Positions 51,769 to 60,278 of a stretch of DNA of 64,000 nucleotides are shown here, piece after piece; position 1 is the first letter of the stretch; each line of letters opens with the position of its first letter. Origin of the DNA: Gallintestinimicrobium propionicum (GTDB lineage Bacteria; Bacillota; Clostridia; Lachnospirales; Lachnospiraceae); contig NZ_JAOQJY010000009.1 in NCBI RefSeq assembly GCF_025567525.1, forward strand, positions 62,001 to 126,000, in the 5' to 3' direction. Made by a program: the position numbers and the translations under genes. The notes under the pieces are model-generated. The model had not been told where the DNA came from. It did not search any database and saw only the letters and a list, made by a program, of their open reading frames with translations.

Positions 51769-53523
51769 TCACATTGCGTACTGGCTGTTATACAGCGTTG
51801 CATAAAAGCCGTTCTGTGCAAGCAGCGTCTCGTGGTTGCCCTGCTCGATGATATGACCATCCTTCATGACCAGAATGACGTCCGCGCTGCGGATGGTGGA
51901 AAGACGGTGTGCAACGATAAAGCTCGTCCTGCCTTCCATCAGCTTTGCAAATGCATTCTGAATCTTTAATTCTGTTCTGGTATCGATTGAGGACGTCGCC
52001 TCGTCTAAAATCAGCATCGGCGGGCGACACAGCATGACGCGCGTGATGCACAGAAGCTGCTTCTGTCCCTGGGAAAGGCTTCCGCCGTCCTCCGAAATAA
52101 CCGTGTCATAGCCCTCCGGCAAGCGCATAATAAAACTGTGCGCATGGCATGCCTTCGCCGCTGCTTCGATCTCTTCCTGCGTCGCATCCGGCTTTCCGAC
52201 CGTAATGTTGTCGCGGATGGTCCCGGCTCTCAGCCAGGTTTCCTGCAGTACCATGCCGTATCCCGCACGCAGGCTGTGTCTGGTCATTTCCCGGATATCC
52301 ACATCTTCTACCGAAATGGAGCCGCTGTTTACATCATAAAACCGCATTAACAGGTTGATCACCGTGGTTTTGCCGCATCCGGTGGGTCCGACAATCGCCA
52401 CGCGCTCACCCGGCTTTACCTGCAGATTGAAGTTCTCAATGAGCTTCTGCTCCGGCACATAGGAAAACGCAACGTCCTTCAGCTCCACTTTTCCATCCAC
52501 ATGCTGCAGTGAAACCGCATTTTCCACTTCCGGCACCTGAGATTTTTCTTCAATCAGCTCGAATACCCGTCCCGCGCAGGCGATCGCGTTCTGCAGCTCT
52601 GTTACGACGCCGGAAATTTCATTAAAGGGTTTGGTGTACTGATTTGCATAGCTCAAAAAGCTGCTCAGCTGTCCGACCGTCAGCCGTCCGTTGATCGCAG
52701 CCAGCGCGCCGAAGATGCCAACGCCGGTATACACAAGGCTATTGACAAAACGGGTGGACGGATTTGTGATGGAGGAAAAGAAAATCGCTTTCAACGAGCA
52801 AGTCTGGAGACGGCCGTTGATTTCGTCGAATTTTTCGATGGCATCCTTTTCCTGCCCGAATGCCTGCACAATCTTCTGGTTGCCGATCATTTCATCGATC
52901 AAAGCGGTCTGCTCGCCTCTCGCTTCGGACTGGGCCTTGAACATGCTGAAGGTCCGTTTTGCGATAAACGAGGCCACAAACAAGGAAACCGGTGTTACCA
53001 CCAGCACGACAATCGTGATGCCGACGTTGACCGAAAGCATGAAGCCGATCGTTCCCAGAATCGTAATCACACCGGTAAAGAGCTGGGTAAACCCCATCAG
53101 CAGACCGTCCGCAAACTGATCGACGTCTGCGATGACACGACTGACGATCTCACCGTGGGCATGTCCGTCAATGTATTTGAGGGGCAGGACCTCTATCTTT
53201 TCAAATGCCTCGTTTCGAATATCCCGCACGATCTGATAGGTCAGTTTATTGTTGCAGACGTTCATAATCCACTGCGCCAGTGCGGTGATCCCGATCATGA
53301 CCGCCATTTTGATCAGAACAGCAATCAGTCCGTCAAAATTGACATTACCTTTTCCAACGATGCAGTCCACCGCTTTACCGATTAACAGTGGAAGATACAG
53401 CGTGGATGCGACAGTAATCGCCGCTAAAATCACAGATAAAAGAAGGAAAAAACGGTACGGCTTCATATAGTGCAGCACTTTTTTCAGGGTCTGCGTCTGT
53501 CCTGCTTCCATTTTTTTTACCAT
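51769..53523 (-). CDS. Heterodimeric ABC exporter, catalytic subunit (second pair)
   Basis: Half-transporter of 584 aa with six helices in about 25-320 and an NBD: Walker A VGPTGCGKTT, deviant signature LSQGQKQL, Walker B LILDEATSSID with the catalytic Glu. Start ATG 53523 (MVKKMEAGQ), nine bases after GGAGG; the ATG at 53532 directly touches that site and is rejected. It starts two bases after the partner stop. The order (degenerate subunit first, catalytic second) is the same as in the pair at 37898-41414. Confidence 0.93.
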   Translation of the reverse strand: MVKKMEAGQTQTLKKVLHYMKPYRFFLLLSVILAAITVASTLYLPLLIGKAVDCIVGKGNVNFDGLIAVLIKMAVMIGITALAQWIMNVCNNKLTYQIVRDIRNEAFEKIEVLPLKYIDGHAHGEIVSRVIADVDQFADGLLMGFTQLFTGVITILGTIGFMLSVNVGITIVVLVVTPVSLFVASFIAKRTFSMFKAQSEARGEQTALIDEMIGNQKIVQAFGQEKDAIEKFDEINGRLQTCSLKAIFFSSITNPSTRFVNSLVYTGVGIFGALAAINGRLTVGQLSSFLSYANQYTKPFNEISGVVTELQNAIACAGRVFELIEEKSQVPEVENAVSLQHVDGKVELKDVAFSYVPEQKLIENFNLQVKPGERVAIVGPTGCGKTTVINLLMRFYDVNSGSISVEDVDIREMTRHSLRAGYGMVLQETWLRAGTIRDNITVGKPDATQEEIEAAAKACHAHSFIMRLPEGYDTVISEDGGSLSQGQKQLLCITRVMLCRPPMLILDEATSSIDTRTELKIQNAFAKLMEGRTSFIVAHRLSTIRSADVILVMKDGHIIEQGNHETLLAQNGFYATLYNSQYAM

Positions 53524-53525
53524 GC

Positions 53526-55310
53526 TCAGCATCCTCCTTTCTCTGCCTTACCCGCATTGGCGGCGTTTTCACGCACTGCCTTCGCCGCCTTTTCATCGAA
53601 CTGGGAATAATAAATTTCCTGATAAACCGGACAGGTTTCAAGCAGCTCCTCATGGGTTCCAAGTCCGGCAGCCTTTCCATCGTCCAGCACCAGAATTCGG
53701 TCTGCATGCTGAATGGAGGACGTTCTCTGGGAAACGATAAAGACCGCAGGATTTCCTTCCATATTTCGGATCGCTTTTCGAAGCGCCGCATCCGTCGCAT
53801 AGTCGAGGGCAGACGCGCTGTCGTCCAAAATCAGGATTTCCGGCTGTCTGACAAGGGCACGGGCAATGGTCAGACGCTGTCTCTGACCGCCGGATAAATT
53901 CTTGCCTCCCTGCTCGATTCTACTCTCGAGCTGTCCGTCTTTTTTCTCAACAAACTCTTTTGACTGGGAAATTTCCAGCGCTTTCCACATTTCTTCTTTG
54001 GACGCGTCCTTCTTTCCCCAACGCAGATTCTCTACAATGGTTCCGGCAAACAGCACTGCTTTCTGCGGCACGATGCCAATCCTGCTGCGCAGCACTTCCG
54101 GGCTGTAATCTTTGACGTCCACGCCGTCTACCAGGACACGTCCCTTTGTTACATCATAAAAACGGGGGATCAGATTGACCACACTGGATTTACCGGAACC
54201 CGTACCGCCGATGATACCGATCGTCTCACCATGCTTTGCTGTAAAGCTGATGTCCGTCAGCGATTCGCTGCCCGCTCCCGCATAAGTCAGACACACATGG
54301 TCAAAGACAACCGCAGGCGCATTTTTGTCCGTCTCAATTTTCTGTTCCACATCAGCCAGTTCCATACTGTTTTGCACTTCCAGCACGCTCTGCACACGGT
54401 TGCCGCAGGCGATCGCTTTTGTCACCGTGATAATCAGATTCGCCAGCTTGACAAGCTCTACCAGAATCTGGGACATGTAATTGACAAGCGCTACGATCTG
54501 TCCCTGGGTCAGGATGCCGGAATCTACACGGATCGCGCCGGTATACAACAGTGCAATAATCGAAACATTGACGATCACATAAGTAATGGGGTTCATCAGA
54601 CCGGAGATTCTGCCGACGTATTTCTGCAGCCCGGTCAGCGTTTCATTTTTTTCCTGATAACGGCTTAATTCTTCCTCTTCTTTATTAAAAGCGCGGATGA
54701 CGCGTACGCCTGTCAGGTTTTCCCGGGTCAGACCCAGAACCTGATCCAGCGCCGCCTGCACCTTTTTGTACAGAGGCATCGTCCAGAACATGATGCCGAA
54801 CACGACGATGGAAAGCAGCGGAATCGTCACCACGAAAATCAGCGCCGCCTTTGCATCTACGGTAAACGCCATAATCATCGCGCCGAACACAATAAAGGGT
54901 GAACGCAAAAACAGGCGCAGCACCAGATTGACACCGGATTGTACCTGATTGATATCACTCGTCATTCTCATGATCAGCGTAGACGTGCCGAGGGTATCCA
55001 TTTCCGTATAGGACAGTCCCTGGATATGCGCAAACAGCTCATGGCGCAGGCGGGTGGAAAATCCGGTCGCCGCTTTCGCCGCAAAATACTGCGCTGTAAT
55101 CGAGCAGACCAGTCCGATGACACCCAGCGCAATCAAAAGCATACACATCCTCACGATGTACGGTTTGTCCGATCCGCCGATACCCTGATCGATCACCGCA
55201 GCCATTACCAGCGGGACAAACAGCTCAAATAATGCTTCCAGCATTTTAAACAAAGGAGCGAGCACTGTTTCCTTTTCATACCCCTTCAAATAACAAAGCA
55301 GCTTCTTCAC
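53526..55310 (-). CDS. Heterodimeric ABC exporter, degenerate-site subunit (second pair)
   Basis: Half-transporter of 594 aa. The NBD has Walker A IGGTGSGKSS, canonical signature LSGGQRQR and Walker B LILDDSASALD, with Asp in place of the catalytic Glu. Start is GTG at 55310 with GGAGG ten bases upstream. It follows the Cys-rich protein gene by 26 bases. Substrate unknown; drugs, lipids or peptides are all possible for such exporters. Confidence 0.92.
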   Translation of the reverse strand: MKKLLCYLKGYEKETVLAPLFKMLEALFELFVPLVMAAVIDQGIGGSDKPYIVRMCMLLIALGVIGLVCSITAQYFAAKAATGFSTRLRHELFAHIQGLSYTEMDTLGTSTLIMRMTSDINQVQSGVNLVLRLFLRSPFIVFGAMIMAFTVDAKAALIFVVTIPLLSIVVFGIMFWTMPLYKKVQAALDQVLGLTRENLTGVRVIRAFNKEEEELSRYQEKNETLTGLQKYVGRISGLMNPITYVIVNVSIIALLYTGAIRVDSGILTQGQIVALVNYMSQILVELVKLANLIITVTKAIACGNRVQSVLEVQNSMELADVEQKIETDKNAPAVVFDHVCLTYAGAGSESLTDISFTAKHGETIGIIGGTGSGKSSVVNLIPRFYDVTKGRVLVDGVDVKDYSPEVLRSRIGIVPQKAVLFAGTIVENLRWGKKDASKEEMWKALEISQSKEFVEKKDGQLESRIEQGGKNLSGGQRQRLTIARALVRQPEILILDDSASALDYATDAALRKAIRNMEGNPAVFIVSQRTSSIQHADRILVLDDGKAAGLGTHEELLETCPVYQEIYYSQFDEKAAKAVRENAANAGKAEKGGC

Positions 55311-55336
55311 GTTTTGTCTTCCTCCATTCGGTCTTT

Positions 55337-56173
55337 TTATCTGCCAAAAATCCGGTTATAGCCATAGGGCAGCGGCCGTCCGAACAGATCCGGCCATCGA
55401 ATGCTCTCTACCACGCCTTCCGTCTTTTCTGCCGCTTCCTGATTGTCCGGATTATCCGGGATTCGGTTCCCACACTGCACATTTTCGCAGCTGTCGCATA
55501 CGCCGGCGCAGCGGACGCCCTCCTTTGTCAATTCTGCCCAGAACACGACGCTTTTTTTGGGGATCAGGCAAAGGCTTTCGTTGCAGGTGATGTAGGCAGC
55601 GGTATATTGACCATCGCAGTCAAGCAGTTTCAGCAGCGCCGGAAGCTGTTCAATCGGCTCACTGCTGCTTCCCAAAAAGATCATCTGCTTCACAAACCAG
55701 CCGGTTCTTCGATGAATTTCCGCATGGAACCGGCTATAGGCTTCCATCAGAGCTTCTCCGGCGAGTGTTTCAACCATATAACTTTCCAGCAGCATGTCCT
55801 GCTCTTGAAGCTTTTCCTGCAGCTCGTCCACCCCTTTTCCAAGTGTCATGGATGCTGCCAGTCGGTCTTCTTTTTCCGGGCACGCTGCGAACCGGCAGCT
55901 GATCTGATCGCTGCAGGCATCCTTTAGCCGGGTGCACAGCTGCTTGAGCTGCTCACGCTCGTCTTCCGGAAAATGATAGCGTGCAAGCGTCCGTGCTGTA
56001 AGGAGCACTGTGTCTGCGATTGGAAGCACTACTGATTGCGGCATCGCGTAAACGGGCGGAATGACGGATTGCGCAGATGCTGTGCCTACAGGCTGACACA
56101 CCGATTGCGCAGAGGATGCGCCTGCAGGCTGACGCGCCGATTGCGCAGAGGATGTGCCCTGCAGCCCAATCAT
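55337..56173 (-). CDS. Uncharacterised protein with N-terminal 12-residue repeats and a C-terminal Cys cluster
   Basis: Protein of 278 aa from ATG 56173, which overlaps the phosphatase stop (ATGA). The N-terminus has three related units of 12 residues (SSAQSARQPAGA, SSAQSVCQPVGT, ASAQSVIPPVYA). The middle (about 85-215) is helical, with LAASMTLGKGVDELQEKL and MVETLAGEALMEA. Near residue 235 is the cluster CAGVCDSCENVQC, which could bind metal or Fe-S. The middle and end distantly recall MetH activation-domain-like proteins of Clostridia, at low confidence. Confidence 0.6.
   Translation of the reverse strand: MIGLQGTSSAQSARQPAGASSAQSVCQPVGTASAQSVIPPVYAMPQSVVLPIADTVLLTARTLARYHFPEDEREQLKQLCTRLKDACSDQISCRFAACPEKEDRLAASMTLGKGVDELQEKLQEQDMLLESYMVETLAGEALMEAYSRFHAEIHRRTGWFVKQMIFLGSSSEPIEQLPALLKLLDCDGQYTAAYITCNESLCLIPKKSVVFWAELTKEGVRCAGVCDSCENVQCGNRIPDNPDNQEAAEKTEGVVESIRWPDLFGRPLPYGYNRIFGR
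56045..56152 (-). repeat. 36-bp in-frame tandem repeat, three units
   Basis: Units at 56117-56152, 56081-56116 and 56045-56080. The first two agree at 32 of 36 positions and the third is diverged. The unit encodes an SSAQSxxQPxGx segment; the length is a multiple of three, so copy-number change would keep the frame. Confidence 0.85.
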
Positions 56174-56889
56174 AACGGGCGCTCCTGCAGAATCTCCGCA
56201 AAATATCCCATGTGGGACACCGGCTCCCCGGCGCAGTACAGATGAGACGTGTCTCCCAGCATCTGCGTCCGGAACATTCCATAGCCCTGCTCCACCTCTT
56301 CCGTACTCACAACCGTCATGGAAGACGGCGGCAGAAACATCGTATGATTCAGACATACCGGAGAAATGGAAAGCAGATGGGACAGCATATAAAATGTCAC
56401 TCCCATATGGCAGAACAGCACGATTGTGTCCTCATTATGCTGCTTCGTGCGATATAAGCGTCCCTCCCTGTGGTAACCGTGTTTTGCGAGGATGCCGTCT
56501 AAGCCATCGCAGACTTTCTGATAGGTCTCTGCAACCGGACCGCTTTTCATCAGATCCGTTTCCAGAAAACGATCTATATTCAGCAAATCCGGCTCTTTTG
56601 TCCAGTAAGCGGGCTTTAAATCCCAGCTCAGCCGGTTCTTTCCGGTTTCCGGGTCAACGACACAGGCATCGAATTCGCGCATCCAATCACATATCACTGC
56701 CTCCCTGCCGCATTCCTTCAGCGTAAACGAAGCAGTATCCTTCGCCCTGCCAAGGGGCGAGCAGTAAAATTCATCCACCTTCCAACGCTTCGTGCGCTCA
56801 GCAAGAAGCTTCGCTTCCCGCCAGCCCTTTTCTGTCAGGCTGTCAATTGAATAATCCGGTTCTGCATGCCGAATAAAAATCAGTCGCAT
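56170..56889 (-). CDS. Histidine phosphatase superfamily protein
   Basis: Phosphoglycerate-mutase-like phosphatase of 239 aa. It has the catalytic RHAEPDY near residue 7, the second Arg region SPLGRAKDTA near 45-54, and the late HMGV segment. Start ATG 56889 with AGGAGGAG seven bases upstream; in-frame codons beyond it have no ribosome site. Substrate unknown. It overlaps the next gene by ATGA and appears to lead a four-gene run ending with the ABC pair. Confidence 0.9.
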   Translation of the reverse strand: MRLIFIRHAEPDYSIDSLTEKGWREAKLLAERTKRWKVDEFYCSPLGRAKDTASFTLKECGREAVICDWMREFDACVVDPETGKNRLSWDLKPAYWTKEPDLLNIDRFLETDLMKSGPVAETYQKVCDGLDGILAKHGYHREGRLYRTKQHNEDTIVLFCHMGVTFYMLSHLLSISPVCLNHTMFLPPSSMTVVSTEEVEQGYGMFRTQMLGDTSHLYCAGEPVSHMGYFAEILQERPL

Positions 56890-57133
56890 CGACCCTCTCC
56901 TCCTTTTGTATCTCCCCATTTTCCAAATTGCTATGTAGTTTTTTCTGCTATGCAGCAAACATGTTTTCATGTTACTCCATTTCCACAGAAAAATCCAGCG
57001 CCAATTCTGCGTTCCGTCAGCGTAGCGCAGTGAAATTTTTTACGAATACCAACCGCATTCCGCGCAGCACGCTCTGTGCTTCCATCCCAGATACCGCGTT
57101 TTATCCGACGGTGCCCGGTGCACCCGGTACATC

Positions 57134-57661
57134 CTACTTCTCCTGTGTCCGACGGGCGTCCCGCAGGCAACGCGAAAAAACCGCATATCCCAGCAGCGCA
57201 CCCACGCAGTTCAGCAAAATATCATCCACATCAAATGCGCCGAATGCCGTAAAAAGCTGAAACAGCTCGATACAGCAGACAAGCACGAACGCGTCCAGAA
57301 ACAAAATCCAGAATCGGCGGCTCTCCTTTTGCAGAAACGGCAGTAAGAAGCCAAGCGGCACAAAAGCAAGCACGTTGCCGAAAAGATTTTCAAAGCTGTT
57401 TAATTTTCCCCAGTAACGGATATACATCCGAATCGTCTTAAATAAAGTGAAGTTGGCGGTTCCAAGTCCCTCCCAGACAACCTCCTTTGTCCAGGAAGCA
57501 GCGATCGCCTCCAGCCGCGCAAGGGGATACTTAAAAACAATCACCTTGAGCAGCACAAGAATATAAAAGAAAAACACAGTCTTGAGAATGTGCTTTGTTT
57601 TCCGACTGCTTTCATCCTCTGCAAAAAGACTGTGTCCCAGTTGATTCCATATCTTTTTCAT
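57134..57661 (-). CDS. VanZ-family membrane protein
   Basis: Protein of 175 aa with four or more helices: about 28-45, 92-110, 118-136, and 145-163. The VanZ family hallmark is visible as NSFENLFGNVLAFVPLGFLLP and CCIELFQLF...FDVDDILLNCVGALLGY. VanZ proteins are linked to glycopeptide resistance in enterococci, but most family members have unknown roles. Start ATG 57661, nine bases after the truA stop, so it shares that transcript. The 244 bases between its end and the phosphatase gene hold no feature I can name. Confidence 0.88.
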   Translation of the reverse strand: MKKIWNQLGHSLFAEDESSRKTKHILKTVFFFYILVLLKVIVFKYPLARLEAIAASWTKEVVWEGLGTANFTLFKTIRMYIRYWGKLNSFENLFGNVLAFVPLGFLLPFLQKESRRFWILFLDAFVLVCCIELFQLFTAFGAFDVDDILLNCVGALLGYAVFSRCLRDARRTQEK

Positions 57662-57670
57662 AAAGATCCT

Positions 57671-58411
57671 CTACTGATAATAAACCTCCATCAGGCAAAG
57701 TCCGGACGCCGGTGCCAGCATTCCCGCCTTCTTCCGGTCTTTTCCGTCCAGAATCGCAGCAATTTCTTCCGGTCTGCGCACCCCGAGACCGACCTCCACA
57801 AGTGTTCCGGTCAGAATGCGGACCATATGGAACAAAAATCCGTCTCCCCGAAAAGAAATCCGGATATCCGCGCTGTTTTGCTCGAACAAAATGGACTCTA
57901 TCGAGCGGACAGTCGATTTTTTCTTGTTTTTTGCGGAGGTAAACGCTGCAAAATCATGCGTCCCGACCAGATACTTCGCCGCTGTTTTCATCGCATCTAC
58001 ATCTAACTGCTGTTCGATCTGCCATACCAGCCGTCTGTCAAACACCACCGGGATTTTGCTGTTGTGAATCCGGTAGCAATAGGTCTTACCGACCGCATTT
58101 AAACGCGCGTGGAACCTGGGAGCAGCCTCCTGACAGGAAATAACCGCCACATCCTCCGGCAGATACTGGTTCAGCTTATCCAGAAGCTCTTCGCAGGAAA
58201 GCTCCGTATTCATATGGAAATTCGCGGTCTGCCCTAGGGCGTGCACACCTGCATCCGTCCTGCCGGATGCCTGGATTTCCACCGGAGTCCCCGCAATTTT
58301 CGAAAGTAGCGCCTCGAATTTGCCCTGCAGCGTGTTCTGAGTCGTCCCCTGCCGCTGCCAACCCTGATATCTGGTTCCTTCGTATTGAATCACAATTCTA
58401 AAGTTGCGCAA
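57671..58411 (-). CDS. truA: tRNA pseudouridine synthase A
   Basis: Makes pseudouridine at positions 38-40 of the anticodon stem-loop. The 246 aa protein has the catalytic Asp in SGRTDAGVHA near residue 53, and the family segments YCYRIHN, HDFAAFTS and FLFHMVRILTGTL. I choose the TTG at 58411 (MRNFRIVIQYEGT) because GGAGG lies five bases upstream and homology begins there; the in-frame TTG at 58444 falls inside an intercistronic hairpin. Confidence 0.93.
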   Translation of the reverse strand: MRNFRIVIQYEGTRYQGWQRQGTTQNTLQGKFEALLSKIAGTPVEIQASGRTDAGVHALGQTANFHMNTELSCEELLDKLNQYLPEDVAVISCQEAAPRFHARLNAVGKTYCYRIHNSKIPVVFDRRLVWQIEQQLDVDAMKTAAKYLVGTHDFAAFTSAKNKKKSTVRSIESILFEQNSADIRISFRGDGFLFHMVRILTGTLVEVGLGVRRPEEIAAILDGKDRKKAGMLAPASGLCLMEVYYQ

Positions 58412-58435
58412 ATCATCCTCCACTCTGCGGGCACA

Positions 58436-58485
58436 GCGCGCCAAAACCCCCGAACAACCAAGCGTTTCCTCAGACTTTGGCGCGC
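58436..58485. terminator. Hairpin between ytvI-like gene and truA
   Basis: Perfect 10-bp arms GCGCGCCAAA (58436-58445) and TTTGGCGCGC (58476-58485) with a 30-base loop and no T tract. Probably an RNA-stability or partial-terminator element. Confidence 0.5.
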
Positions 58486-58511
58486 CGCCCCGAACCTCAC
58501 GACAACGTTTT

Positions 58512-59675
58512 TTATTCCTTTTTCTCCGAAATCTCTGCCTTATCCTCCGGGGTCAGGCGCCGGAACCGGTTAAAGCCATGCACCAGGATCCGCACACTGT
58601 CAATGGTTGTGTCAAAAAATCCCGCCTGATACATATTGGCAACAATAATGCCTGCCGGAACTGCCAGGATCATGCCGGCAACGCTGCCTACCTTATAACC
58701 GATAAAGATCAGAAACAGGGTCGGAAGCGGCGGAACGCCAATGGAATCCCCAACAATTTTCGGCTGGATGAGCTGACGCAAAAGCTGTCCAACTCCCCAG
58801 ATGATCAGCAGCCCGATGGCCATTTTAAAGTCTCCGCCAAGCACCTTGATCACTGCCCATGGCCACAGAACCGTACCGGTTCCGAATACCGGCAGAAAAT
58901 CCAGGATCGCAATCCCGATCGAAATCAGCGCACCGTAACGCACCCGCAGGATCAAAAAGCCCACCAGCATCAGAAGATATACCCAGATCTCGATCTTTAG
59001 CTGTGCTTTGAAATATCCGCCAATGGCACCGGTCAGACTGTGATACATCACATCCCACTTTTTGCGGAAGTTCTCCGGTACATATCTGCGAAATGCAGCA
59101 ATCACTTCTTCCCGCTGCGCAACGAAGAAATAAGAGGACAACAGGCACATAATGACACCGACGATGATCGTCGGGATATTTTTGGCAAAATTGCCGACTG
59201 CAGATACCGTCGGACTGCCCATATGATCCACTGCGCTGCTCAACAGCTTCATCAGCGAATTCAGAATTCTGGCAACCTGCTCCTGCACGTTTGGAGAAAA
59301 ATAGTGAGAAAAGCTTTCCAGTGAGTTTCCCGCGTTGGAAATATCAGACTCCATTGCCTTCCAGAGTCCCGGCAGCTCTTCCACAAATCCCTTCAGCTGT
59401 CCTGCAAGCAGGCTCAAGATCCCGTAAATACCAGCTACGATCGCAGCGATAACTGCAATAATGACGATCGCAGAGCCTGCTTTTCTGCGGATCTTAATCT
59501 TTTCATCCAAAAAACGCACCAGCGGGTTTGCGATCATCGCGATGATCCAGCCAATTACAAAAGGCATAAAATACGAAATGACCGATGGCACAACAAATAC
59601 GACAAACAGCAAGATCACTACTGCAGTGATCAGGTTTAACACCGCTTTTACATATTTTCTGGATTGTCTCCACAT
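58512..59675 (-). CDS. AI-2E family membrane protein, YtvI-like
   Basis: Permease-like protein of 387 aa with about eight helices and the conserved GIAILDFLPVFGTGTVLWPWA and LIQPKIVGDSIGVPPLPTL segments of the family. In Bacillus YtvI is a sporulation membrane protein of the same size, and other relatives transport small molecules; the role here is not fixed by sequence. Start ATG 59675 with GGAGG nine bases upstream, overlapping ysxC by 28 bases. Confidence 0.87.
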   Translation of the reverse strand: MWRQSRKYVKAVLNLITAVVILLFVVFVVPSVISYFMPFVIGWIIAMIANPLVRFLDEKIKIRRKAGSAIVIIAVIAAIVAGIYGILSLLAGQLKGFVEELPGLWKAMESDISNAGNSLESFSHYFSPNVQEQVARILNSLMKLLSSAVDHMGSPTVSAVGNFAKNIPTIIVGVIMCLLSSYFFVAQREEVIAAFRRYVPENFRKKWDVMYHSLTGAIGGYFKAQLKIEIWVYLLMLVGFLILRVRYGALISIGIAILDFLPVFGTGTVLWPWAVIKVLGGDFKMAIGLLIIWGVGQLLRQLIQPKIVGDSIGVPPLPTLFLIFIGYKVGSVAGMILAVPAGIIVANMYQAGFFDTTIDSVRILVHGFNRFRRLTPEDKAEISEKKE

Positions 59676-60277
59676 GCTTTAATGCCTCCGTCTTCTGAGA
59701 GAATGCTGTCGAGCAGATCATAAATTTCTTCCCGTCCCTGCTTGGAAAGAGAGGAATACGGGATGATGATCGTATCCTTCTGTGCCTCTAAGCCAACCCG
59801 AATTGCCTTGAGCTGCTTTTGGATCTGACTGCGGTTGATTTTGTCCAGCTTGGTTGCAATGATGATCGGATCAAAGCCGTAATGACGCATCCACTGATAC
59901 ATCTGCTTATCGTTTGCAGACGGGTCGTGCCGGATATCGATCAGCAAAAAAACCGCCTTTAGCTGCTTGGAGGAATGCAGGTATCGTTCGATCATCTTGC
60001 CCCACTGCGCCTTGACTTCCTGATTGGCTTTTGCGTAGCCATAGCCAGGCAGATCTACCAGATAAAACACTTCATTTACATTATAAAAGTTGATGGTCTG
60101 GGTTTTGCCGGGCTGGGAAGAAGTTCTCGCCAGGCTTTTCCGGTTCATGATCCCGTTGATGAGGGAGGATTTGCCAACGTTACTCTTTCCGGCAAATGCA
60201 ATTTCCGGCAGTATATTGTCCGGAAGCTTACTCGTAATGCCGCAGACCGTTTCCAATTGAACGGATTTGATTACCAT
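59648..60277 (-). CDS. ysxC: Ribosome biogenesis GTPase YsxC/EngB
   Basis: Essential GTPase for late 50S assembly, 209 aa. The G motifs are clear: G1 GKSNVGKSS near residue 30, G2/G3 with TQTINFY and DLPGYGYAK, G4 TKLDK near 146, and the G5-like SSLSKQG. Start ATG 60277 (MVIKSVQLE), one base after the lon stop, with AAGGAAAC upstream. The lon-ysxC order is common in Firmicutes. Confidence 0.96.
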   Translation of the reverse strand: MVIKSVQLETVCGITSKLPDNILPEIAFAGKSNVGKSSLINGIMNRKSLARTSSQPGKTQTINFYNVNEVFYLVDLPGYGYAKANQEVKAQWGKMIERYLHSSKQLKAVFLLIDIRHDPSANDKQMYQWMRHYGFDPIIIATKLDKINRSQIQKQLKAIRVGLEAQKDTIIIPYSSLSKQGREEIYDLLDSILSEDGGIKACGDNPENM

Positions 60278-60278
60278 A

